Origin: Deltaproteobacteria bacterium
GTDB lineage: Bacteria > Desulfobacterota > Binatia > Bin18
DNA length: 36,032 nt
Reading direction: 5' to 3'
Assembly (NCBI GenBank): GCA_016874775.1
Contig: VGTJ01000039.1
Location: 1-36,032 of the forward strand
Within the stretch, counting starts at the first letter, position 1. Every line of letters begins with the position of its first letter. Shown piece after piece: positions 16,717 through 24,435 of the stretch. The notes under the pieces are model-generated. The model worked only from the letters and a program-made list of their open reading frames with translations. It did no database searches and was not told where the DNA came from. The translations under genes and the position numbers were made by a program.

Positions 16717-16839
16717 CCCAACTGTACGAATGTTCGCGGGTCCGATTTAGTGGTCAGTCAGATGAATGCTGAGAGGCAAGTGGGGGGCGTCATTCCTGCG
16801 AAAGCGGTAGTCCCGGGAAGTAAAGTCAGCGATCGCATC

Positions 16840-18084
16840 CTACACTTCGTCAATAACCGTCCCCTTCGGAATAACCACGATCCCATTATCGGTGACGGTA
16901 AATCGTTGTCGATCACGCTCCAGGTCGTAACCAATCACAGCCCCAGCACAGATATTCACATTTTTGTCGATAATCGCATGACGCACTCTCGCGTAGCGTC
17001 CAATCTCAACATCGTCAAACACCACACTATCTTCGACATGAGCCCAGCTGTGGACGAACACACGCGGCCCCAGAATCGAATGTTCGACACGAGCACCGCT
17101 GATAATACAACCATTACACACGAGCGAATCCAACACCTCACCTTGGCGCTCTGCTCCACGAAATACCGTCTTCGCCGGTGGAGCTTGCACCTGGTAGGTC
17201 CGAATCGGCCATTCTTCATCATAGAGGTTGAAGACTGGGCTGACCGCGATGAGATCCATATGCGCATCGTAGTAGCTATCGATCGTGCCAATATCACGCC
17301 AGTATTTGATCGCGCCACTATTCCGATCGCGGAAGGGCAATGCACACACGCGCTCTCCATCACGCACCATACGCGGAATAATGTCTTTGCCAAAGTCGTG
17401 ACTTTCATTTTGCCGCGCGTTGGTCAGGAGTTCCCGAATCAGGGTTTCGGTATTGAAGATATAGATCCCCATCGAAGCAAGCGTGTACTCTGGATTATCA
17501 GGAATACAATCCGGCTCTTCGGGCTTCTCTTGAAAGCGCAGAATCCGCCAGTTGGTATCGACTCCCATCACCCCAAAGCGTTTCGCCTCCCCTTTCGGTA
17601 CTTCTGTGCAGGCAACCGTAAGGACGGCGTTACTGTTGATGTGGGCAGCGAGCATCTCGCTGTAATCCATCTTGTAAACATGATCACCACCTAGCACGAT
17701 CACGTATTGCGGCTGCTCCATTTGCAACGTGTAGATATTCTGAAAGACTGCATCAGCCGTCCCTTCATACCATCGCTCATCCGTGCGCTGTTGTGGTGGC
17801 AAGACCTCAATATATTCGTCCATTTCACTGGTGAATACATTCCACGCCTGTTTGATGTGGCGATCCAATGAGCGCGATTTATATTGTGTCAAAATGTGAA
17901 TTTTGCGTAACCCGGAGTTCAAGCAATTCGACAAGGTAAAGTCGATGATGCGATAGTTCCCACCAAAGGGAACTGCGGGTTTCGCACGGTCACGCGTGAG
18001 CGGCGCAAGGCGTTCCCCCTGCCCCCCGGCAAGGATCATCGCGGTGGTCTGTCTAAGCGCGTTCGTCAGGCTTTGTACAGTCAT
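16840..18084 (-). CDS. glgC: Glucose-1-phosphate adenylyltransferase (ADP-glucose pyrophosphorylase)
   Basis: 414 residues from the chosen ATG at 18084 (MTVQSLTNALRQTTAMILAG); GGAG lies 9 nt upstream. Longer in-frame starts (18099, 18171, 18198) would add residues unlike the family N-terminus. The enzyme makes ADP-glucose from ATP and glucose-1-phosphate for glycogen. Visible features: nucleotide loop LAGGQGERLAPLT (18-30), YEGTADAVFQN, VLGGDHVYKMDY, RFQEKPEEP, and a C-terminal left-handed beta-helix (NGCIISGARVEHSILGPRV). Length and motifs are standard for bacterial GlgC. It stands alone here, convergent with the kinase cluster, without glgA or glgB. Confidence 0.95.
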   Translation of the reverse strand: MTVQSLTNALRQTTAMILAGGQGERLAPLTRDRAKPAVPFGGNYRIIDFTLSNCLNSGLRKIHILTQYKSRSLDRHIKQAWNVFTSEMDEYIEVLPPQQRTDERWYEGTADAVFQNIYTLQMEQPQYVIVLGGDHVYKMDYSEMLAAHINSNAVLTVACTEVPKGEAKRFGVMGVDTNWRILRFQEKPEEPDCIPDNPEYTLASMGIYIFNTETLIRELLTNARQNESHDFGKDIIPRMVRDGERVCALPFRDRNSGAIKYWRDIGTIDSYYDAHMDLIAVSPVFNLYDEEWPIRTYQVQAPPAKTVFRGAERQGEVLDSLVCNGCIISGARVEHSILGPRVFVHSWAHVEDSVVFDDVEIGRYARVRHAIIDKNVNICAGAVIGYDLERDRQRFTVTDNGIVVIPKGTVIDEV

Positions 18085-18261
18085 GGTCTGCCGCTCCATT
18101 CTCCGACTATGCGACCCTCGAAAGGAAAAGTCGGTCGCATTATCAAGCTGCATAAACGTGCGAGTGTCCATATACGCCCCCCAAAGCGCGACGTGCAAGA
18201 ATACCCAAATCCCCAGGTCGGTGTTATCGGCAGATCGAGAATAAACTTTAGGAAAAATTTT

Positions 18262-18318
18262 CTTTGCCGCCGCCCCATGTCCTACATCTTACCACACTCA
18301 CCCACTGGGGCGGCAAAG
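18262..18318 (-). terminator. Possible intrinsic terminator after the VTT gene
   Basis: On the minus strand CTTTGCCGCCCCA (18318-18306) pairs with TGGGGCGGCGGCAAAG (18277-18262), with one 3-nt bulge. AAAATTTTT follows. The loop is long (28 nt), so the call is moderate. It would end the VTT-domain transcript before glgC. Confidence 0.4.
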
Positions 18319-18330
18319 GCCTTGATTTAT

Positions 18331-19068
18331 CTACTCTTTTGTCGCGTCCTGGAGGGCCCGACGAGCAATCCGCGTCACAATCGTGGTGACAACGATCGTC
18401 GCTACTAAGCCAAGAATAAGGATGGCGTAATCCGCCGTCCCCTTTTCTCGGGCCATGCCACCAGCCAGCGCAGCAACGTCACCAATCACTTTACCGTAAT
18501 ACACATACAGCAAGGTTCCAGGCAGCATGCCGACAGACGCAGTCACGTAATCGATAAACCGAACCTTTGTCAGCCCTAGGCCATAGTTCAATAAGGAGAA
18601 CGGAAACACCGGTGACAAACGTAACAGGAAGACAATCTTCTGCCCTTGTTCTCCGACCGCCCGATCAATCGCGGCAAAGCGCGTATTGCCAGCAAGGCGA
18701 CGTTCAATCGCATTGCGCGCGACGTAACGCGATACCAGAAACGCGGCAGATGAACCCAACACCGCCGCAAGAAACACGATCATCACACCATTAGTGAGCC
18801 CGAAGATCGCACCACCCGCAAGCGTCAACAATGAGCCAGGAATGAAAAGCACCGCAGCCAACACATAGCCAGCAATAAACGCAACCGGCCCCCACACGCC
18901 TAACCCTTGAACCCATTCAGCGAAGACTGGGATGTAATCTGCCCCTTGTCGCCCAAGCACAATCAATCCACCCACGGCTGCAGCAATGAGCACGATGCGC
19001 CCTGCAGACAGGCCACGTTTTTCCATCTTCACTTCTGCCATTTCCACCTTTGCCACCATTTCTGCCAT
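18331..19068 (-). CDS. TVP38/TMEM64 (VTT-domain) membrane protein
   Basis: 245 residues. After a short charged, repeat-like N-terminus (MAEMVAKVEMAEVKMEKRG) come hydrophobic helices typical of the VTT/SNARE-associated (DedA-related) family: IVLIAAAVGGLIVLG, then VAFIAGYVLAAVLFIPGSLL, TLAGGAIFGLTNGVMIVFLA, the family motif FLLRLSPVFPFSLLNYGLG and VTASVGMLPGTLLYVYYGKV. Integral inner-membrane protein, probably involved in lipid or small-molecule transport; the exact function in bacteria is unsettled. AGGAGGAGCTGAATC precedes the ATG. It lies 194 nt downstream of bufC on the same strand. It is not the DoxX-type BufD seen in other bufferin loci, so a shared role is unproven. Confidence 0.9.
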   Translation of the reverse strand: MAEMVAKVEMAEVKMEKRGLSAGRIVLIAAAVGGLIVLGRQGADYIPVFAEWVQGLGVWGPVAFIAGYVLAAVLFIPGSLLTLAGGAIFGLTNGVMIVFLAAVLGSSAAFLVSRYVARNAIERRLAGNTRFAAIDRAVGEQGQKIVFLLRLSPVFPFSLLNYGLGLTKVRFIDYVTASVGMLPGTLLYVYYGKVIGDVAALAGGMAREKGTADYAILILGLVATIVVTTIVTRIARRALQDATKE

Positions 19069-19262
19069 GATTCAGCTCCTCCTATTTGTGATCATTTGCC
19101 CTTTTGATGCTAGGAGGGGTCGAAGGTTTCACCCGACGAGGTCTCTTGGGTGAGTTGGATACGGAGGAGTGACGTGCACCGCACGAACCTCTCCCGAGAC
19201 GGTGTCATGCTCGTGCGCCTGGTACAGGCGACGGCCCAGAAAGCGTATATCTGCGAGAGGGG

Positions 19263-20072
19263 TTAAACGTCGTAGGTACGGGCAAGAATCCCGTCTTCAA
19301 TCCAGCGCAACAACACACTGCCAATCAGTGTTGAGGCTTCTTCTGGCGCGTTCACAAACTGTTCGAGTTTGGTGCAAAGAGCGGCAAATGGTTCCCCTGC
19401 TCGAATACCGGCTAGTGCCGCCTGCTCGACCACGTCCATACTCGCTTGATAGACAATACACTCATGACGCCACACCCGGAGCACGGTCGCTGCAGGTTCT
19501 ATATCGTCACTCTGGGTAAATTGTTCATTCTTCCAGATCGTTTGCACCGGCCACTCGCAGGTTAACATCAGCAGAGCAGGAATGAGCTGTAAGCGAAGCG
19601 TTGCCCAGGCCTCCGCTGGAATCGTCTGCAAGTCCTCTAACCGGAGAGGTTCAGTGTCTGGTGCGTCGAACACATCAACGCGCGCATACTCCAATCGTGC
19701 GAGGTCTTCAAGATACGGCAAGGTCTTCGCGACTGGGTGTGTAGATACGAACTCTGCAAAATGCGAACTGAAATAGCGTAACGAGGGATGGGCGGAGGGA
19801 AAGCGCCGCAGGTAGGCCCGGCCAATCTCACGGAACTGCTCCTCACCTACTATGGCAACAATGCGGGGGAAGTCTTCGGTCAATGCATCCAGCAGGCGCG
19901 CACAGTACATCTGCGCATAAATATCGAGCCGTGCTTCAGCGCCCAGCTTCCCCTGTGGGCGAATCTCCTGGAGCAACAGTGGGTCAAACCCCTGCCACTC
20001 CTCGTCAGCCGCACCGACAGGCCGTGCAATCGCGTAAAAGAAGCGAGACTGCAACTCACGCAGATTGAGCAT
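19263..20072 (-). CDS. bufC: BufC/HvfC-type partner protein (DUF2063)
   Basis: 269 residues (MLNLRELQSRFFYAIARPVG...). The N-terminal DUF2063 region includes LDIYAQMYCARLLDALTEDF, GEEQFREIGRAYLRRFPSAH and PSLRYFSSHFAEFV, followed by an all-alpha/beta C-terminal domain. In bufferin and methanobactin-like systems this protein binds the precursor leader and delivers it to the DUF692 enzyme. The ATG at 20072 is chosen for the GGGAG just upstream; a start at 20093 would add seven residues. It overlaps the bufB end by 17 nt, so the two are translationally coupled. No other maturation gene follows. Confidence 0.88.
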   Translation of the reverse strand: MLNLRELQSRFFYAIARPVGAADEEWQGFDPLLLQEIRPQGKLGAEARLDIYAQMYCARLLDALTEDFPRIVAIVGEEQFREIGRAYLRRFPSAHPSLRYFSSHFAEFVSTHPVAKTLPYLEDLARLEYARVDVFDAPDTEPLRLEDLQTIPAEAWATLRLQLIPALLMLTCEWPVQTIWKNEQFTQSDDIEPAATVLRVWRHECIVYQASMDVVEQAALAGIRAGEPFAALCTKLEQFVNAPEEASTLIGSVLLRWIEDGILARTYDV

Positions 20073-20904
20073 AGGCGGACTCCCACACTGCATGTTCTAT
20101 CGCTCGGGCACGCTCGGCTTCGGCACATACCTCCTCGAACTCGGGAATCTTGTCGTCCCACTCAATCAGTGAGGAAATGCGACCGAACCGTTGCACCGCA
20201 AAGCGGTACAGCTCCCAGACGGGAGTAATCACCGGACCGTCATGCGTATCGAGCAAATAGGTTTCATAGGTACTGTGACCAGCCAAATGCATCTGACCAA
20301 CCCGATCGATCGGGACATTCTGTACGTATTGGTACGGATCGAAGTCGTGGTTCATCGCACTGACATAGACATTGTTGACATCAAGCAAAATACCGCAGTC
20401 CGCGCGCTGGGCGACTTGCGACAAAAACTCCCATTCCGGCATCATCGAGTGGGTATAGGTCAAATAGCTGGACACGTTCTCGACCAGAATCTGTCGTCCA
20501 AGGCAATCTTGGACGTGCTGAACCCGTTCGACAACGTGCCTGAGTGCTTCTTCGGTATAGGGCAAAGGCAGCAAGTCATGCGCATAATGTCCGCCGATAC
20601 TTCCCCAACACAGGTGATCAGAAACCCAGGCCGGCTCAAACCGCTCGGCCAACGCTTTGAGGTCAGATAAATAGGCCATGTTGAGCGGATCAGTCGAACC
20701 AAGCGACAGCGACACTCCATGCAGCACGACCGGCGCCAGATTCCGCGCTTTCTCTAATACTGCCAGCGGACGACCACCACGCAGCATAAAGTTCTCAGCA
20801 ATCACCTCGAACCAGTCGACACGCGCAGTCCCATCCCACACCCGCGGGAAATGCTGCGTGCGCAAGCCAATGCCATGACCGAGATAGGGAACGCCACAAG
20901 CCAT
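20056..20904 (-). CDS. bufB: BufB, DUF692 multinuclear non-heme iron oxidase (MNIO)
   Basis: 282 residues of the DUF692/MbnB family, a TIM barrel with a multi-iron site that oxidises cysteine residues of ribosomal peptides (to thiooxazoles in bufferins). Probable metal-ligand motifs in order: GHGIGLR, WFEVIAENF, VLHGVSLSLG, VSDHLCW, ILVENVSSYL, ILLDVNNVYVSAMNH, QMHLAGH and LIEWDD. Length is normal. The start ATG follows CAGGAGTTGAACAATC. It lies downstream of bufA, with an intrinsic hairpin in between that should lower its expression relative to the precursor. It overlaps bufC. Confidence 0.93.
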   Translation of the reverse strand: MACGVPYLGHGIGLRTQHFPRVWDGTARVDWFEVIAENFMLRGGRPLAVLEKARNLAPVVLHGVSLSLGSTDPLNMAYLSDLKALAERFEPAWVSDHLCWGSIGGHYAHDLLPLPYTEEALRHVVERVQHVQDCLGRQILVENVSSYLTYTHSMMPEWEFLSQVAQRADCGILLDVNNVYVSAMNHDFDPYQYVQNVPIDRVGQMHLAGHSTYETYLLDTHDGPVITPVWELYRFAVQRFGRISSLIEWDDKIPEFEEVCAEAERARAIEHAVWESAYAQSA

Positions 20905-20920
20905 GATTGTTCAACTCCTG

Positions 20921-20955
20921 AAAAAAACAGGCTTCGGTTGGTTGCCGAAGCCTGT
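20921..20955 (-). terminator. Intrinsic hairpin with T-run between bufA and bufB
   Basis: On the minus strand ACAGGCTTCGG (20955-20945) pairs perfectly with CCGAAGCCTGT (20937-20927) around a 7-nt loop, and the transcript continues with a run of seven T (including the last T of the stem, 20927-20921). This is a textbook rho-independent terminator. Because bufB starts only 17 nt further on, partial read-through is the simplest interpretation. The bufA message would then be more abundant than bufBC. Confidence 0.85.
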
Positions 20956-20967
20956 CCTTCTTGTCAT

Positions 20968-21237
20968 TTACTTCTTCTCGTCAACAACTTTACCGCCCTT
21001 ATCAGTGCATTCTTTGGCACTGGTTTCTACCCAACCTTGGCCTTTACAAGCATTCTTTCCACTGCAGCTATGGCCAGCTCCACTGCAAGCACCTTGGCCT
21101 TTGCACGCGTTGATGCCAGAACAATGGACTTTGTCACTCCCGGCTTTATCATCTGCCGCACGGGCGGTGAGTGCTCCACTCGTCACCAACGTTGCCACTG
21201 CGCTTGCAATCATTAGACCTTTACCAAATGCGTTCAT
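20968..21237 (-). CDS. bufA: Bufferin precursor (BufA-type, Cys-rich periplasmic metallophore)
   Basis: 89 residues. A Sec signal peptide (FGKGLMIASAVATLVTSGAL, cleavage probably after ARA at residue 27) precedes a small mature peptide with six cysteines (C39, C45, C51, C58, C64, C77), several in the repeated form (N)ACKGQG. By spacing it resembles what I recall as the BufA2 group. Bufferins are modified by BufB/BufC, exported, and bind copper or other metals. The signal peptide serves as the leader, which is unusual among RiPPs. AAGGAGGTCATATC precedes the ATG. Regulation is unresolved; the ECF sigma at 9857 is too far away to link. Confidence 0.9.
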   Translation of the reverse strand: MNAFGKGLMIASAVATLVTSGALTARAADDKAGSDKVHCSGINACKGQGACSGAGHSCSGKNACKGQGWVETSAKECTDKGGKVVDEKK

Positions 21238-21544
21238 GATATGACCTCCTTAGGGTTTTGTTTGGCCGTTTGGATGTTGTTACTCTTTACAAGTTTCGAC
21301 TCGATCGGCTTGCCTACGATTCTTCCCTCACCTGTATTATGAGCTACGCAGATTTCCCACCTACCTCCTCTCTGTGTTGGTACAATTTTGGTCTATCTTT
21401 TCTCCCTTGTCTAATCAATTATGTTTAGGTAAATGCCACAAGCAAGAAAAAGTTTCAGGGTAACGGAATCCCGTGATAAAACCTTGACACCATCTCCTCG
21501 CCTATATTACAGCTCGCCATAGAGGGAGTGAAAGGAGGGAACGT
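21238..21544. other. Divergent intergenic region of bufA and the secreted-protein gene
   Basis: 307 bp between two divergent genes. Toward the plus-strand gene there is TTGACA at 21484-21489 with TTACAG 17 bp further (21507-21512) or TATTAC 15 bp further, a possible sigma-70 promoter. On the minus strand I could not fix a convincing promoter for bufA. GGGAAAT/CGTA and TGAAAC-like blocks are present but not diagnostic of an ECF promoter. Confidence 0.4.
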
Positions 21545-22347
21545 ATGAAACACTGGAGCTGGAAACACTCAACCGGGACAGGTCGCAGTGCAGTGCTGCT
21601 TGGCGTCGCACTCGTCGTGCCTTTGGGCCTGCTATTTTACCCCCCAAAAAATCACACAGTGCGATAGGTTCTGATTCGACCGAGGCTCTTCCGCATACGC
21701 ATGAGGCGGCGCCTGACGTCGCCGCTGCGCCACCCAATGGAGTCGATCCTTATCCACCCCCATTACTCTCTCGTCAACAACAGGAAGCGCTGCTCGCACG
21801 CCATCAGGGGTTGCGAGCGATTCCCGGCGTGATGGGCGTGGGCATCGAAGCAGGCAACACGATCTTGGTGGATGTGTTTGTCCATACTGATCAAACCGGA
21901 CGTAAACCTGCGGTACTCCCCAATGCATTACGAGCCATTCCCCCCTTCCTCGATGCGCTTCCCGTTAAAGTTCAGCCTCATTACATTCTGCCGCCGCCCG
22001 CCGGCGTCGTAGTGGTAGCAATGAATGGGAGCACATCTATTCAACGCGAATGCCCAGCGACCTATGAAGTTGCACCGATGTTTGACTGGGTATTTTGCAT
22101 GCCGCCACAGTATGCTGGACTACCACCCAGCAGCATGCTGCTCCCCCCAATCGCCGGAATTCCTCGTGTCGAGGCAGCTAATGTGGTCGAACGGAACCGG
22201 GAGAAGCTAATGAAGATACCCGGAGTGTCATCACTCCATCTCTCTGATGAGGGCGTGGGGATCTCCTCCTCAGAGCCAGAGAAGTTACCACCTCATGTCG
22301 AAGGCGTTCCAGTGATTCCGCAGATCACCGATTTACCAAAAGAATAG
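21545..22347 (+). pseudogene. Secreted PGVxGVG-module protein, frameshifted at C6A6
   Basis: ATG 21545 (after AAAGGAGGGAACGT) opens a signal-peptide-like start (RSAVLLGVALVVPLGLLFYP) that ends at TAG 21665-21667. The -1 frame is open through the same place and runs to 22347, carrying two PGVxGVG-type modules (LRAIPGVMGVGIEAGN and LMKIPGVSSLHLSDEGVGIS) and one two-cysteine module (ECPATYEVAPMFDWVFC). The switch point is the tract CCCCCCAAAAAAT at 21640-21652. In frame it reads C-CCA-AAA and A-AAA-AAT, both of slippery-heptamer form. So it may be indel decay, an assembly error or programmed -1 frameshifting. No enzymatic domain is visible. The next gene shares its modules. A TTG at 21811 has no ribosome site and is not a likely start. 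Confidence 0.65.
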
Positions 22348-22392
22348 AAGACCGGAGCAGATCACTTCCACAACAAATGAGCGAGGACTATT

Positions 22393-24435
22393 ATGCGAGT
22401 ACGAATATCAATCGTCACATTGAGTGTAGTTTTCTCCTTATCTCTCCGGGTATTGGCTCAGGCTCCACAAACAAATGCACCACGACAGCTCCCTCCAGCA
22501 ATGCCAGGCCAACCGATTGCAGGAATTCCCTATGATGAAGCACTCAAAATTGTCGATCGTCATCATCAAGAACTGTACAGTTTGCCAGGCGTTGAAGGGA
22601 TAGGTATCTTTGCCAACGGGCTTGTTGTCACAACGACGAATCCCTCCGTTCTGCCTTCTACTATAGAGGGCCTACCCATATTTTCAGTCCTCCCGTCAAG
22701 GCAACACCAGCCTCCGCCCAAACTATCACTCCCTCAACCACCTATCCCCCCTCAACACGTTGAGCCCTCTAAGGAAGAACAGGTATCACCTCGTACAGAC
22801 TGCCCCAAAGGTATGCATGGCGTATCTGGATCAGTCCGCTGTGCATTTGATTCCCTCCCTGCTGATAATGGACCGAAGATCAAATTCAACACTCCTCCGC
22901 CAGGAGTAATCGTGATGAAACCGGGCGGAGGAAAAGAACAGGCAGATTCCTGCCCGCAAGGGTTCGAAGAAGTAGAAGGCTATAATAAGTGGCGCTTTTG
23001 CGTTGATCCGCAAAAGCCAGAGCGAATTCCAAATCTATGGTCTCCACCGATTGCCGGGGTTCCGTATGAGAAGGCACTTGAAATCCACTACCGCAACGTT
23101 GAGAAACTCAGCGACCTACCCGGCGTTGAAGGTGTGGGATTGGGAGCAGAGGGAATCAACGTCTACACAACCAACCCTGCGGTGCTTCCCCAGCAGATTG
23201 AAGGGCTCCGAGTCATCCCACGCCCTGTTCCGGTTGGCGAAAGAGGAACGAACGGCCATACCTTCAATACGCAGATTCGGCCCTTACATGGTGCCGTAGC
23301 TGCTGTTGATAATTCCGGTGGTACCGTTGCTACACTAACGGGTATTGTTCTAGCGGACGGAAAGCCCTGGTTAGTCTTCCCAGCTCATATTCTCGGAAGG
23401 TGTACGGAAACACCTCCGTGTAGTGGCGGTATCCCTCTCAATCAGTGTCCACACGATAATAGTCAGGGGCAGGCATCAATGTTTCAGTCGCCATCGGGTG
23501 GAATCAATGCAAATGTAGGGTTCATCCAACGGTGGACACCTCTTGGTACCAATTTCTATGCTGCAGATGTCGCAGCGGCATTCATGGATTCGGACTTTAC
23601 CGAATACAACGGTTCACTCTCAGCAGATCAACGAGTAAACTCAGGCCCAAGTGGATCAATACCGTTTTCTGGAATTACTATTCCTGTCGCAATCGGAGTA
23701 GAAGTTGATATGCGAACTATACTGGGTCCACCTCATGATTTCAGACTTCGCGTCGAGGAAGTTGGAACAACGTTCGATTATGTCAAAGTATGTAACAATA
23801 ACCGTGCAAATTTGAACAATCAAATTCGGTATCGAATCCTAAATTCGGACTTCACAGTTCAGTCCGGTGATAGTGGATCACCGGTTTTCGACCTTAGTCC
23901 TAACCAACGATTAGTGGGAATGGAGAATGCCTGCCGAGGCATCCCACAGACGGATGGCAGTCTTCTTTGTTTCCAAGATCAAATTTACGGAACGGATGTC
24001 ACAGCAATCAGAACTTTTCTCAGGTTCGACGACTGGTATGGAACACAAACAGTGAAAGACAACACCATCGGCGTGTTCAAGCCTAACTCCGCCGGCTGGA
24101 TTATGGACAATGGCAACGGCAAATATGACGGGCCGGTTCCCTGTGTCTCCGGCGACCCCTCTCCTATTTTCGATCCGTGCTTCGCCTACGGTCTAGGGAA
24201 CTCTGACCTGCCTATCACTGGCGATTGGGATAACGCCACGGCGAACAACAAACCCAGCAACGAGTTCACTGTTGGGGTTTATCGCCCCACGACAAACCCC
24301 AACTTCTTCTTGTTGAGTAACACGAACAACCCCCCTTCATCTCTTCCTCCAATAGTCACCGCGCCTCCTTCGTTCGGCTACCAACCTGTGGCGGGCAAGT
24401 GGCAAGGCAACGGTACGAGTAATGCGACCAGTTAA
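22393..24435 (+). CDS. Secreted trypsin-like serine protease with N-terminal PGVxGVG modules
   Basis: 680 residues to a TAA at 24433. Signal peptide MRVRISIVTLSVVFSLSLRV, cleavage near VLA. Residues about 35-290 hold two PIAGIPY..EAL..PGVEG(I/V)G...LP..IEGL modules and two short two-cysteine modules (DCPKGMHGVSGSVRC; SCPQGFEEVEGYNKWRFC) separated by proline-rich linkers. A chymotrypsin-fold protease domain follows: H332 (VFPAHIL), D392 (YAADVAAAF), S494 (SGDSGSPVF). After it come VGV(F/Y)(K/R)P...LPITGDWD repeats resembling FG-GAP/VCBS-like propeller blades. The frame continues beyond the TAA into further blades (24436-24951). The modules recall the GVGIG...LP...GVPV regions that precede trypsin-like domains in other bacterial proteins. 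Target unknown. Confidence 0.8.
   Translation: MRVRISIVTLSVVFSLSLRVLAQAPQTNAPRQLPPAMPGQPIAGIPYDEALKIVDRHHQELYSLPGVEGIGIFANGLVVTTTNPSVLPSTIEGLPIFSVLPSRQHQPPPKLSLPQPPIPPQHVEPSKEEQVSPRTDCPKGMHGVSGSVRCAFDSLPADNGPKIKFNTPPPGVIVMKPGGGKEQADSCPQGFEEVEGYNKWRFCVDPQKPERIPNLWSPPIAGVPYEKALEIHYRNVEKLSDLPGVEGVGLGAEGINVYTTNPAVLPQQIEGLRVIPRPVPVGERGTNGHTFNTQIRPLHGAVAAVDNSGGTVATLTGIVLADGKPWLVFPAHILGRCTETPPCSGGIPLNQCPHDNSQGQASMFQSPSGGINANVGFIQRWTPLGTNFYAADVAAAFMDSDFTEYNGSLSADQRVNSGPSGSIPFSGITIPVAIGVEVDMRTILGPPHDFRLRVEEVGTTFDYVKVCNNNRANLNNQIRYRILNSDFTVQSGDSGSPVFDLSPNQRLVGMENACRGIPQTDGSLLCFQDQIYGTDVTAIRTFLRFDDWYGTQTVKDNTIGVFKPNSAGWIMDNGNGKYDGPVPCVSGDPSPIFDPCFAYGLGNSDLPITGDWDNATANNKPSNEFTVGVYRPTTNPNFFLLSNTNNPPSSLPPIVTAPPSFGYQPVAGKWQGNGTSNATS

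Noticed and set aside
16750-17694. Long open frame on the plus strand (314 codons) antisense to glgC
   Set aside because: glgC on the other strand has full-length conserved motifs; the plus-strand peptide is compositionally odd and matches nothing known.
19169-19519. Small plus-strand frame between VTT and bufC
   Set aside because: Mostly antisense to bufC, Arg/Ser-rich, with no recognised motif.
21238-21544. ECF-type promoter linking bufA to the sigma factor at 9857
   Set aside because: Only loose GGGAAAT/CGTA-like blocks were found; not enough to assign a promoter or a regulator.
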